NCBI GenBank assembly: GCA_949507465.1
Contig: CATEMS010000222.1
Location: forward strand, 1 to 14,316
Source: Flavobacteriaceae bacterium
Lineage (GTDB): Bacteria > Bacteroidota > Bacteroidia > Flavobacteriales > Flavobacteriaceae
Direction: 5' to 3'
Length of the DNA stretch: 14,316 bases
The notes below the pieces were generated by a model that worked only from the letters and a program-made list of their open reading frames with translations, was not told the DNA's origin and ran no database searches. This document shows positions 1 to 6,920 of the stretch, piece after piece. Made by a program: the position numbers and the translations under genes. How positions within the stretch are numbered: position 1 is the first letter of the stretch; every line of letters begins with the position of its first letter.

Positions 1-624
1 AAAGATTTCGAAACCATGAAGGCTGACATCTCTTGGATTAGAAACGCTGCAGGGCGCTTGTCAGGTAAAGACTGTACCCTAGATCCACTGTTTATAAAAT
101 TGGTTGAGCAACTTGACCGATTGGAGCCAAGTGCAGATACAAAAATGTATTTAGGGCAATTAGAGGCACAAAACGGTAATGCATCAAAGGCATTGGTTTA
201 TTTCGAAGAGTCTGCAAAAATGCAAACAGATCCAAACAAACAAGCTAGGATTTATTACAAAATTGCAGAAGAAAAACGCAAAGCAGGAAGATACAATGCG
301 GCAAGAACCTTTTACAATAAAGTATTAAATGTAAAGCCAAACGATGGCAGATCTTACCTTAAAATTGCTGCGATGATTGCAAAAAGTTCTAGTGATTGTG
401 GTGGTACACCCTTTGAAAAAAGAGCTGTAAACTGGAAAGCTGCAGAGTATGCTGATAGAGCAGCAAGAGTTGATCCATCTATTGCCTCAAACGCAAGAGC
501 TGCTGCAAATAGTTACAGAGCCCGCGCTCCTCAAAAAACAGACATTTTCTCTGCCGGTATGGCTGGAAAATTAATCACCCTCAACTGTTGGGTTGGTGGT
601 AGTGTAAGGGTACCAAATTTATAA
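1..624 (+). CDS. TPR-repeat protein, C-terminal part (5' end outside window)
   Basis: The reading frame is open from base 1 (K-D-F-E-T before the first Met at 16), so this is the C-terminal end of a longer protein, not a 202-residue one. The visible part has degenerate tetratricopeptide units: one around A-x-N-G-x-x-x-K-A-L-x-Y-F (bases about 150-225), one with Y-Y-K-I-A-E-E and A-A-R-T-F-Y-N-K-V-L ending in K-P-N-D (250-345), and one with A-A-E-Y-A-D-R-A-A-R-V-D-P-S (440-480). TPR proteins act as scaffolds for protein-protein contacts; no catalytic motif is seen. The stop lies 1 bp before lptC, which suggests an operon with envelope genes. The exact role is unknown, and subcellular location cannot be told without the N terminus. 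Confidence 0.85.
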   Translation, partial: KDFETMKADISWIRNAAGRLSGKDCTLDPLFIKLVEQLDRLEPSADTKMYLGQLEAQNGNASKALVYFEESAKMQTDPNKQARIYYKIAEEKRKAGRYNAARTFYNKVLNVKPNDGRSYLKIAAMIAKSSSDCGGTPFEKRAVNWKAAEYADRAARVDPSIASNARAAANSYRARAPQKTDIFSAGMAGKLITLNCWVGGSVRVPNL

Positions 625-625
625 T

Positions 626-1201
626 ATGAGCATAAAATCATACACCATACAAAGCGTGATATCCTTATTGTTGGGTATCACGCTTTTTGCGTGTGATGCA
701 AATTACAAAGACAAACAAAAATTTTCTATAAAAGATGATCAACCGCTGGCCATTGGTAAACAAATCAACCTAAAGTATACAGATAGCGGTAGGGTAGTCT
801 CTAATTTAATATCAGAGCATTTGATTGACCATTCTAATAAAGAGTTCCCTTACCAAGAGTTTCCACAAGGGGTTGAGGTTCATTTTTGGGAAAATGATAA
901 AAAAAGTACAGTTACCTCAGATTATGCTATTAGATATGGTAAAACAGGTCTTATAGATTTACGAAAAAATGTAGTGTTAATTACCAGTGATAGTTTAATT
1001 TTAAAAGCAGATCAATTGTATTGGCCCCAAACAAAAAAATGGGTCTTTACCGATCAGTCCTATCAAATAAAATTTAAAGACGGCTCCTATAATGATGGTT
1101 CTCGCTTTGATTCTAGTCAGGATTTTACCGCGTTTATCTCAAGAAAAAACACAGGAGTACAACTCATAGAACCTCAACAAACCCAAGAAGATGCAAAATA
1201 A
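626..1201 (+). CDS. lptC: LptC-like LPS export lipoprotein
   Basis: A 191-residue protein with a short lysine-containing N terminus, a hydrophobic stretch (residues about 9-22) and a lipobox-like L-F-A-C ending at Cys23, so probably a lipoprotein. The rest is beta-rich with the LptC/OstA-like pattern: a conserved P-Y-Q-E-F-P-x-G-V region (about 72-80), then A-I-R-Y-x-K-T-G-L-I-D-L and L-I-L-K-A-D-Q-L-Y-W (about 102-134). LptC sits between the inner-membrane LptBFG transporter and LptA and passes lipopolysaccharide across the periplasm. It starts 1 bp after the TPR gene and overlaps the next gene by 11 bp, so it is translationally packed. A hairpin with a T-run lies inside its first codons (see 651-688). 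The family call rests on pattern recognition; the lipid anchor is inferred from the lipobox. Confidence 0.75.
   Translation: MSIKSYTIQSVISLLLGITLFACDANYKDKQKFSIKDDQPLAIGKQINLKYTDSGRVVSNLISEHLIDHSNKEFPYQEFPQGVEVHFWENDKKSTVTSDYAIRYGKTGLIDLRKNVVLITSDSLILKADQLYWPQTKKWVFTDQSYQIKFKDGSYNDGSRFDSSQDFTAFISRKNTGVQLIEPQQTQEDAK
651..688 (+). terminator. Terminator-like hairpin inside the start of lptC
   Basis: A perfect 11-bp inverted repeat, AAAGCGTGATA at 651-661 and TATCACGCTTT at 676-686, is separated by 14 bases and its right arm runs into five T's (684-688). This is the form of an intrinsic terminator, but it lies at codons 9-21 of lptC, 27 bases after the end of the TPR gene. It may act as an attenuator or partial terminator, or be chance within a signal-peptide coding stretch. 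Function is inferred only. Confidence 0.4.
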
Positions 1202-1400
1202 AATCTACAAACTTTTCGAATACGCATATATTGTTATGGCTGCTTTTTCTGTGTACCTGGTAACAAGCCATTGGGCAGACAACAGAGCAAAGGCTTACAT
1301 GTTTATCTTTTTTGCTGTTTTGGCCGTGTTTATGTTTTTCTTTAAACGAAAGTTTAGAAAAATGACCCAGCAGCGTGCTAAGGATCAAAATAAAAAATAG
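1191..1400 (+). CDS. Small two-helix membrane protein of unknown function
   Basis: A 69-residue protein with two hydrophobic segments (residues about 10-26 and 35-51) joined by a polar turn (H-W-A-D-N-R-A-K) and followed by a strongly basic tail (K-R-K-F-R-K, then K-D-Q-N-K-K). By the positive-inside rule the tail is likely cytoplasmic, which makes a hairpin with both ends inside. The ATG lies within the last codons of lptC (11-bp overlap), indicating translational coupling and a real gene. I do not recognise a named family. Its place between lptC and a CNNM-type protein suggests an envelope role, but that is only context. Its stop codon lies inside the stem of the terminator at 1392-1414. 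Confidence 0.75.
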   Translation: MQNKIYKLFEYAYIVMAAFSVYLVTSHWADNRAKAYMFIFFAVLAVFMFFFKRKFRKMTQQRAKDQNKK

Positions 1401-1414
1401 CAAAGCTATTTTTT
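1392..1414 (+). terminator. Intrinsic terminator of the lptC operon
   Basis: Inverted repeat AAAAAATAGC (1392-1401) and GCTATTTTTT (1405-1414) with a 3-base loop; the right arm supplies six T's. It includes the TAG stop of the small membrane protein gene. The stem is A/T rich, so its strength is uncertain. Confidence 0.6.
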
Positions 1415-1444
1415 GCCCACTTGTGGCTTATCAATTTATAATAG

Positions 1445-1466
1445 CGGATGCTTTATAAAGCATCCG
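1445..1466. repeat. Perfect 22-bp palindrome upstream of the CNNM-type gene
   Basis: Arms CGGATGCTTTA and TAAAGCATCCG form an uninterrupted dyad with TATA at the centre. No T-run follows, so it is not an ordinary terminator. It overlaps the place where the -33 element would lie for the TATATTTG box at 1476-1483, so an operator for a dimeric regulator is possible. A structural RNA hairpin (9-bp stem, 4-base loop) at the end of the upstream transcript is the alternative. Confidence 0.6.
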
Positions 1467-1475
1467 ATCATTTAC

Positions 1476-1483
1476 TATATTTG
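1476..1483 (+). promoter_or_regulatory. Promoter -7 box (TATATTTG) of the CNNM-type gene
   Basis: TATATTTG fits the Bacteroidetes TAnnTTTG -7 consensus exactly and lies 29 bases before the TTG start, after the terminator of the previous operon. A good TTG/TTTG -33 element is not present at the expected distance; TTTA at 1452-1455, inside the palindrome, is the nearest match. Confidence 0.5.
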
Positions 1484-1512
1484 TTTGGCATTTAATCAAT
1501 TACTTCCTTCTG

Positions 1513-2769
1513 TTGGAACATCAAATTATCATTATTGTATCAGCACTAATATGCTCGGCTTTTTTTTCAGGGATGGAGCTTGCTTACGTTTCTTCCAACA
1601 AGATTTATATCGAGATTGAAAAAAAACAGCAGAATTTCTTAGCGGGTATTTTAAAAAAAATAACCAAAAGACCCTCCAAATTTATTGCCACGATGCTCAT
1701 TGGCAATAACATTGCTTTGGTTGTGTATGGGTTTTTTATGGGGGATATTTTGATGCAGTTTATACCCATACAAGGACCTTCTGTGCTGTTAGTACATACC
1801 CTTTTATCTACACTATTAATCTTACTCACAGCTGAGTTTTTACCCAAAGTGTTTTTTCAGATATATGCTAATGATTTAGTGAAGTTTTTCGCAGTTCCTG
1901 CCTACTTTTTTTATCTGGTATTCTCCTTTGTTTCTGAATTTATTTTATGGATTTCAGATTTGGTATTAAAATATATTTTTAAAACAGATGGAGATAAGGT
2001 AAGACTTAGTTTTAGTAAAATTGAACTTGGTAATTATATCAGTGAGCAAATGCAGGCCATAGAGACAGAGGATGAGGTAGATTCTGAAATTCAGATATTT
2101 CAAAATGCCCTAGATTTTTCGGATATTAAATCTCGTGAGGTTATGATACCAAGAACCGAGATCACAGCGGTAGATATTACTACTTCCGTTGAGCAGTTGA
2201 GCCTACTGTTCACAGAAACCGGTCGCTCCAAAATAATCATTTATAAAAACAATATTGACCATGTAGTTGGCTATGTGCACTCTTTCGAACTCTTTAAAAA
2301 ACCTCTTAGCATTGAGGATATACTCATACCTGTAGTATTTGTTCCAGAAACAATACTGGCAAAAGATGTGCTCAACATTTTAAGTAAAAAACATAAAAGC
2401 ATTGCCGTTGTAGTTGATGAGTATGGAGGCACTAGCGGTGTTATTACCGTAGAGGATATCATTGAGGAACTCTTTGGAGAGATAGAAGACGAGCATGACA
2501 ATACTGCCCTTGTAGAGGAGATTATAAAAGAAAACCACTATCGATTCTCTGCCCGTCTTGAAGTTGATTATCTAAATGAAAACTACAAACTTTCTTTGCC
2601 AGAGCAAGAGCATTATGAAACCCTAGGAGGCATGATTGTAAATTTCATAGAGGGTATTCCAGAGGCTGGAGATATTGTTGTTGTGGATAAGTATCAAATA
2701 AAAATTATAGAGGTTTCTAAAACAAAAATTGACTTGGTGTCTATTGAAATATCCGATCCAAACATCTAG
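1513..2769 (+). CDS. CNNM/CorC (HlyC) family membrane protein with CBS pair
   Basis: A 418-residue member of the 'hemolysin C / CorC' group. The N-terminal CNNM (DUF21) transmembrane domain spans residues about 1-155, with the hallmark stretches F-F-S-G-M-E-L-A (17-24), G-N-N-I-A-L-V (64-70) and A-E-F-L-P-K (107-112). A CBS pair follows (about 205-325), with R-E-V-M-I-P-R-T (208-215) and the strongly conserved D-E-Y-G-G-T-S-G-V and E-D-I-I-E-E-L-F-G-E-I-x-D-E-H-D run (302-329). A CorC_HlyC transporter-associated domain closes the protein (about 335-415). Relatives are linked to Mg2+/Co2+ transport or efflux; despite the old name, haemolysis is doubtful. The start is TTG: the frame is open from 1459 but has no ATG before codon 21, which lies inside the conserved first helix, and the TTG gives the usual hydrophobic N terminus. 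It follows the palindrome and -7 box at 1445-1483. It could be the GldE-like paralogue, but no gld gene is nearby. Confidence 0.9.
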   Translation: MEHQIIIIVSALICSAFFSGMELAYVSSNKIYIEIEKKQQNFLAGILKKITKRPSKFIATMLIGNNIALVVYGFFMGDILMQFIPIQGPSVLLVHTLLSTLLILLTAEFLPKVFFQIYANDLVKFFAVPAYFFYLVFSFVSEFILWISDLVLKYIFKTDGDKVRLSFSKIELGNYISEQMQAIETEDEVDSEIQIFQNALDFSDIKSREVMIPRTEITAVDITTSVEQLSLLFTETGRSKIIIYKNNIDHVVGYVHSFELFKKPLSIEDILIPVVFVPETILAKDVLNILSKKHKSIAVVVDEYGGTSGVITVEDIIEELFGEIEDEHDNTALVEEIIKENHYRFSARLEVDYLNENYKLSLPEQEHYETLGGMIVNFIEGIPEAGDIVVVDKYQIKIIEVSKTKIDLVSIEISDPNI

Positions 2770-2884
2770 CCAATTTTCTGATGCGTAAATAAATATTCAC
2801 TTTTTGTTACATATCTTAAAAAATTCATGAGGCTTTTAGCTGTAACTTTTCACCAAAACTATTTTATTAATGCAGGGAAAATGG

Positions 2885-2892
2885 TATTTTCG
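2885..2892 (+). promoter_or_regulatory. Possible -7 box (TATTTTCG) for the prolyl isomerase gene
   Basis: TATTTTCG matches five of the six fixed positions of TAnnTTTG and lies about 55 bases before the ATG at 2948. A second near match, TAACTTTT, is at 2843-2850. Neither has a clear TTG at the -33 distance. The 178-bp gap (2770-2947) shows no other structure beyond a weak GAACG/CGTTC inverted repeat (2909-2930). Confidence 0.25.
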
Positions 2893-2947
2893 CCCACTAA
2901 ATTAATGCGAACGTTTCATCTAAGGCGTTCTTAAATTAAAATGACAG

Positions 2948-5071
2948 ATGGCAATATTAAACAGCATTAGAAAAAGAGGAGTTTTCCTTATCATAATCAT
3001 AGCATTAGCATTATTTTCATTCATCCTGGCAGATGTGATTCGTAACGGTGGTTTTTCTTCAGAAAAATCATTGACAACTGTGGCTACCATAAATGGCGAA
3101 TCTCTTACTCGTGATATTTTCATGAAACAAGTAGAGCTAACACAGCGTAATTTGGGAGAAAACGGTACTACAGCCCAGGCCATGAACCTAGTTTGGGATC
3201 GTGAACTTCGTAATGTTTTGCAGCAACAGCAATACGATGCCTTGGGTCTTACAGCTCATAAAGAACAATTAGAGCAATCATTGCAAATGGGACTGGCTTC
3301 AAATCCAACCTTCCAAGACACAGATGGGATATACAGCCCATTGAAAGTGCAACAGTACATTGCCAATGTGAAAGCTACCAACCCTACGGCATACCAACAA
3401 TGGCTAGATTATGAAAATAATTTAAAAAGCAGCGCCCTACAGACCATCTATTACAATATGATCAAAGCAGGTATGAGAAGTACCCTTGCCGAAGGTGAAC
3501 AAGAGTATCGTTACCAGAATGATAAAATCAATATGCAGTATGTGTATGTGCCCTACACATCTATACCAGATGCAGAGGTTTCTGTTACAGATTCAGAAAT
3601 TGAAGCATACATAAGAAAAAACGCAGCAGATTACGAACAATCACCTCAGGTTGATTTGCAGTTTGTGTCCTTTTCTGAAGCTCCCTCAGATGAAGATATT
3701 GCAGAAGCAGAATCAACTATTACGAGTCTTTTAAAAGACCGCGAGGTATACAATTCGAATATAAAAGCTACTGAAACTTTAAAAGGTTTAGAAAGCACCC
3801 AGGACTATCAAAATTTTATAAACGATAATAGCGATGTACCTTTCCAGGATAGATATTTCTTTAAAAGCGACATCCCAGAGGCAATTGCAGAGGATCTTTT
3901 TGCAACGCCTTTAAATGGTATTTATGGTCCCTACACATTGGGAGACAATAATAATATCTCAAAAGTAATTGGCATAACACAAATGCCAGATTCTGTCCAG
4001 TCAAGACACATCTTGATAAGATATCAAGGTTCTTTTAGAGCTTCAGATGCAATTACAAGAAGCAAAGAAGATGCACAGTCTATGGCAGATAGTATTGCAA
4101 GGGTGTTAAAAAGAAGCAGAAGTAAATTTGAAGCTTTGGCAAAAACGTTATCTGATGACAAATCAAACAGCGATAATGGAGGAGATTTAGGATATGTTGG
4201 CCCAGGAAAAATGACCAAAGACTTCAATGATTTTATTTTTGACAATAAAAAAGGAACTCTTGGTGTTGTTGAAACTGAATTTGGTTTTCATGTTGTTGAG
4301 GTTCAACAGCAAAAAAACAAGCAAAAAGCAATGAAATTTGCAACAATTTCTAAAGAGATAGAAGCTTCAGAAAAGACACTTAATGAGGTCTTTGCAAATG
4401 CCTCTAGATTTGAATTGGCTGCACAAAAAGGAGATTTCTCTCAAATTGCAAAGGAGCAGGAACTCGCTGTAAAGCCAGTAAATAAAATTGGAGCTCTAGA
4501 TGCCTCTATCCCTGGAATCGGAAATAATCGAAGCATTGTTAATTGGGCCTTTGGAGAAGATGTCTCTGTAGGAGATGTAAAACGTTTTAGTGTTTTAGAC
4601 GGTTATGTGATTGTACAGCTCACCAGAAAAAGTCCTAAGGGTCTAATGAGTATTGCTGAAGCATCTTCTGTGGTACTTCCAAAACTCAGAAATGCCTACA
4701 AAGCCAAACAGATCATGGCTAACATCTCAGGTGATGATTTAGAAGCTATTGCATCTAGTCAAGGGATTACAGTACAAAACGCTACTGCCATTACCATGGC
4801 TGCACCAACCATACCTGGAGCTGGAGCTGAGCCTGAGGTAGTAGGAGCTGCTTTTGCAAAAGCTGCTGGAGAAACAACGGGTTTAATCGCTGGAGAAAAA
4901 GGGGTGTTTAAAGTGCGCGTCACAGCAGTTAATAATGCACCTGCATTAGATAATTATGCTTCTTTTGCAAAGCAATTGAATAGTGCTGTTACTCCTGCTG
5001 TAAATACAAAAGTGTATCAAGCACTTAAAAATGCTGCAGATATTCAAGACAACAGGGCCAACTTCTTTTAA
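2948..5071 (+). CDS. PpiD/SurA-like peptidyl-prolyl isomerase
   Basis: A 707-residue protein anchored by one N-terminal transmembrane segment (residues about 12-31, after the basic S-I-R-K-R), with the remainder facing the periplasm, as in PpiD. A SurA_N-type chaperone region follows (about 35-200). The parvulin (rotamase) domain lies at about 349-455, with the typical S-R-H-I-L-I at 352-357, then G-G-D-L-G-Y-V-G-P-G-K-M at 411-422 and E-F-G-F-H-V-V-E-V at 444-452. It helps fold and sort outer-membrane and secreted proteins. The C-terminal 250 residues include a second, degenerate isomerase-like half and an Ala/Gly-rich stretch (about 615-650). An out-of-frame ATG lies 7 bases upstream of the chosen start, but only 2948 gives this protein. 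No Shine-Dalgarno is present. It probably forms its own transcription unit and ends 23 bases before a strong terminator. Confidence 0.9.
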   Translation: MAILNSIRKRGVFLIIIIALALFSFILADVIRNGGFSSEKSLTTVATINGESLTRDIFMKQVELTQRNLGENGTTAQAMNLVWDRELRNVLQQQQYDALGLTAHKEQLEQSLQMGLASNPTFQDTDGIYSPLKVQQYIANVKATNPTAYQQWLDYENNLKSSALQTIYYNMIKAGMRSTLAEGEQEYRYQNDKINMQYVYVPYTSIPDAEVSVTDSEIEAYIRKNAADYEQSPQVDLQFVSFSEAPSDEDIAEAESTITSLLKDREVYNSNIKATETLKGLESTQDYQNFINDNSDVPFQDRYFFKSDIPEAIAEDLFATPLNGIYGPYTLGDNNNISKVIGITQMPDSVQSRHILIRYQGSFRASDAITRSKEDAQSMADSIARVLKRSRSKFEALAKTLSDDKSNSDNGGDLGYVGPGKMTKDFNDFIFDNKKGTLGVVETEFGFHVVEVQQQKNKQKAMKFATISKEIEASEKTLNEVFANASRFELAAQKGDFSQIAKEQELAVKPVNKIGALDASIPGIGNNRSIVNWAFGEDVSVGDVKRFSVLDGYVIVQLTRKSPKGLMSIAEASSVVLPKLRNAYKAKQIMANISGDDLEAIASSQGITVQNATAITMAAPTIPGAGAEPEVVGAAFAKAAGETTGLIAGEKGVFKVRVTAVNNAPALDNYASFAKQLNSAVTPAVNTKVYQALKNAADIQDNRANFF

Positions 5072-5094
5072 TAGGGAGATATACAAGTTATTCT

Positions 5095-5131
5095 AATCCG
5101 TTTACTCTTCAGGGGTAGACGGATTTTTTTT
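5095..5131 (+). terminator. Intrinsic terminator of the prolyl isomerase gene
   Basis: A 12-bp stem (AATCCGTTTACT at 5095-5106 with GGTAGACGGATT at 5114-5125, including three G-T pairs) has a 7-base loop and is followed by a T-run to 5131. The hairpin overlaps the last codons of the convergent blh gene, so that coding end also serves as the terminator. Confidence 0.75.
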
Positions 5132-6001
5132 GAACATTTTTGAAATCACAAAAGAATGCGCGAAGGTAATTGCTCCAAGAAAGGAAAAGATAATAGGTAG
5201 AAATATTTGTTTATCATCCTTAAAGAAAAACAATAAGCTACCGACGGCTATAATAGAAATGAGCCATACCAGGAATGATTTTTTAATGTATGTTAAAAAA
5301 GAGTTCCATGAAATCTCTTTATACAGGTAGTCTAATTGTTCTATTATGGAAGGAATGCTATGCCAAAGTATAAAGTATATGGCAAAGCTCCATATAAGAT
5401 TTGAGCTGCTAAAAACAATAAAGAAAACCACAAGTAAGAAAAGTTGGTAAGCAATTGTTTTAACACTAAAGGTTTGATCAAGGTAATATTTAACTCCTAT
5501 TAAGGTAAAAACAATAAAGGACCCAAGCAGGCAGTAGTAATATACATTGTTGTCTAGGTCCTGGCCAATGATATCTTTGATTATAAGAGATACCTCAGGT
5601 ATGTTTAAAGCAAGTATCAAAAATAGCACCACCAACCCATAGCTAATAAATAGGATGCCTCTGTAGAAAGAATTTTTCTTGACAATGTTGTGAAAGTGTT
5701 GTTCTCCAAAATGATATCCACTAAATAAAATAAAAAAAAGCAAGGCAATTTTTGGGGCCACATAAAACACAACCGCCGCAATAACCACTACCAGTATATA
5801 TCCAGATAAAAACAGGCCTAGCCTTTTTAGGGTAGTCACTTGTTTAATTTTACTGACAATTGATAAATCATTAGATCCATGCAAAATACCTAGTGTAAAA
5901 ATAAAAAAGAACCCAATGCTATATTGTGCATTCTCAGGAATTTGACTGGTAAGCCAGAGGCAGAAAAAGGTAGTGGTAATTAGGATGTTGTTAATATTCA
6001 T
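5102..6001 (-). CDS. blh: Brp/Blh-family beta-carotene 15,15'-dioxygenase (retinal synthesis)
   Basis: A 299-residue integral membrane protein with about eight hydrophobic segments. Family landmarks in order: H-G-S-N-D (His41), S-G-Y-H-F-G-E-Q-H (His97, His102), L-W-H-S-I-P-S (His214) and A-H-S-F-V-I-S-K-M (His282). Blh enzymes split beta-carotene centrally into two retinals in the membrane, using iron held by histidines. The gene is divergent from the proteorhodopsin gene, the usual arrangement for the enzyme that supplies its chromophore, and this strengthens the call. Oddity: as I recall the characterised marine Blh 66A03, its fourth reported iron ligand is the second His of an H-x-x-x-H motif; here that position is Ser218 (H-S-I-P-S), while an extra His occurs at 102. 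The start ATG at 6001 gives a standard first helix, and no Shine-Dalgarno is seen. The stop lies inside the opposing terminator. Confidence 0.88.
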   Translation of the reverse strand: MNINNILITTTFFCLWLTSQIPENAQYSIGFFFIFTLGILHGSNDLSIVSKIKQVTTLKRLGLFLSGYILVVVIAAVVFYVAPKIALLFFILFSGYHFGEQHFHNIVKKNSFYRGILFISYGLVVLFLILALNIPEVSLIIKDIIGQDLDNNVYYYCLLGSFIVFTLIGVKYYLDQTFSVKTIAYQLFLLVVFFIVFSSSNLIWSFAIYFILWHSIPSIIEQLDYLYKEISWNSFLTYIKKSFLVWLISIIAVGSLLFFFKDDKQIFLPIIFSFLGAITFAHSFVISKMFKKNPSTPEE

Positions 6002-6030
6002 GCCCTAAATTTATTGAATTTATAGTGGTA

Positions 6031-6050
6031 TTTATCAAATTTTATCAAAT
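6031..6050. repeat. Perfect tandem 10-bp repeat between blh and proteorhodopsin
   Basis: TTTATCAAAT occurs twice in direct succession (6031-6040 and 6041-6050), 30 bases upstream of the blh ATG and 80 bases upstream of the proteorhodopsin ATG. A 10-base period puts both copies on the same face of the helix, as for side-by-side binding of a regulator. On the minus strand the copies read ATTTGATAAA and resemble loose TAnnTTTG boxes with wrong spacing (TAATTTG, TAAAATTTG), so they may instead be part of the blh promoter. Confidence 0.5.
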
Positions 6051-6072
6051 TACTTTGAAAAGTCTTAGGTTG

Positions 6073-6104
6073 TTGTAATTTTTTTTGTTTAATTTATACC
6101 TTAA
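6073..6104 (+). promoter_or_regulatory. Candidate proteorhodopsin promoter
   Basis: TTG (6073-6075), a 21-base spacer and TACCTTAA (6097-6104) fit the Bacteroidetes TTG-N17-23-TAnnTTTG layout, with four of six fixed bases in the -7 box. It would start transcription about 20 bases before the ATG, giving a short, very A-rich leader. Predicted only. Confidence 0.35.
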
Positions 6105-6129
6105 ACAATATTAACAAAACTGAAAAAAA

Positions 6130-6840
6130 ATGACAAATTCTACTTTACTAATCTTGGGAGATGTAAATAGCCCAGTGAATTTTACATTCTTTATAGGATG
6201 TATGGCAATGATGGCAGCTTCTGCTTTCTTTTTCTTATCATTAAATCAATTTGACAAAAAATGGAGAACTTCTGTTTTAGTTTCTGGTTTGATTACTTTT
6301 ATTGCAGCAGTACACTACATGTATATGCGTGACGCAGCAATGGCTGGAGATGTAATGAACATTACCGCATTTAGATATGTGGATTGGATTTTAACAGTTC
6401 CGCTAATGTGCGTTGAATTCTACTTAATTCTAAAAGTAGCTGGAGCCAAAAAGTCTCTAATGTGGCGTTTAATTTTCCTCTCTGTTATAATGCTTGTTAC
6501 CGGATATTTCGGAGAAACTATGGGCAACGCAGTAATGTGGGGTACTATCTCTGGTTTAGCTTATTTCGTGATAGTTTACGAAATCTGGTTTGGTGGAGCA
6601 GCAAAACTAGCAAAAGAAGCTGGTGGAGATGTATTACACGCACACAAGATCCTTTGTTGGTTCGTACTTGTTGGTTGGGCAATTTACCCAATCGGTTACA
6701 TGGCCGGTACAGAGGGATGGTATGACGTTCTTCCAACAGAAAGTTTAGATATGAACGTTTGGTACAACATCGCTGATGCAATTAACAAAATTGGATTCGG
6801 ACTTGTTGTATACTCTTTAGCAGTTAAGAAAACAGCTTAA
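6130..6840 (+). CDS. Proteorhodopsin, light-driven proton pump (green type)
   Basis: A 236-residue seven-helix retinal protein. The helix C motif has Arg82, Asp85 (Schiff-base counterion and proton acceptor), Thr89 and Glu96 (proton donor): the D-T-E set of proton pumps, not the N-D-Q set of sodium pumps or T-S-A set of chloride pumps. His62 matches the histidine that pairs with the acceptor in proteorhodopsins. Helix F carries the retinal-pocket residues Trp183, Tyr186 and Pro187; helix G has Asp216 and the retinal-binding Lys220 in D-A-I-N-K-I-G-F-G. The spectral tuning position (105 in the gamma-proteobacterial protein) is Met93, usual in Bacteroidetes and linked to green absorption. It pumps protons out of the cell under light. 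The start follows eight A's with no Shine-Dalgarno. C-ending codons for Phe and Tyr (TTC, TAC) are about as frequent as T-ending ones, more than expected for such A/T-rich DNA, which hints at high expression. The gene is monocistronic: divergent from blh and closed by its own terminator. Confidence 0.98.
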   Translation: MTNSTLLILGDVNSPVNFTFFIGCMAMMAASAFFFLSLNQFDKKWRTSVLVSGLITFIAAVHYMYMRDAAMAGDVMNITAFRYVDWILTVPLMCVEFYLILKVAGAKKSLMWRLIFLSVIMLVTGYFGETMGNAVMWGTISGLAYFVIVYEIWFGGAAKLAKEAGGDVLHAHKILCWFVLVGWAIYPIGYMAGTEGWYDVLPTESLDMNVWYNIADAINKIGFGLVVYSLAVKKTA

Positions 6841-6866
6841 GTTACCAAAACATACACTTACAAATT

Positions 6867-6895
6867 AGCGCAACCCTTGGGTTGCGCTTTTTTTA
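6867..6895 (+). terminator. Strong intrinsic terminator after proteorhodopsin
   Basis: Perfect 10-bp inverted repeat AGCGCAACCC (6867-6876) and GGGTTGCGCT (6879-6888), GC rich against the A/T-rich background, followed by T's to 6894. It lies 27 bases after the stop. On the other strand no comparable T-run follows, so the convergent kinase transcript is probably ended less efficiently. Confidence 0.9.
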
Positions 6896-6920
6896 TTACA
6901 CTATTTTAAAAGCTATTGAC

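Noticed and set aside
1413..1619. 68-residue plus-strand open frame in the spacer before the CNNM-type gene
   Set aside because: It begins in a terminator T-run, runs through the palindrome and promoter box, and overlaps the well-supported CNNM-type frame.
4740..4920. Ala/Gly-rich, repeat-like stretch near the end of the prolyl isomerase gene
   Set aside because: The GGAGCTGGAGCTGAG-type repetition is short and stays in frame with the protein; it looks like a low-complexity linker, not a mobile or CRISPR repeat.
6545..6781. Open frames on either strand within the proteorhodopsin gene
   Set aside because: They are shadows of a gene whose retinal-binding and proton-transfer residues are all identified; composition is unlike a real protein.
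6130..6840. Sodium-pumping (N-D-Q) or chloride-pumping rhodopsin, both known in flavobacteria
   Set aside because: Helix C reads Asp85, Thr89, Glu96, the proton-pump set, with Met at the tuning site.
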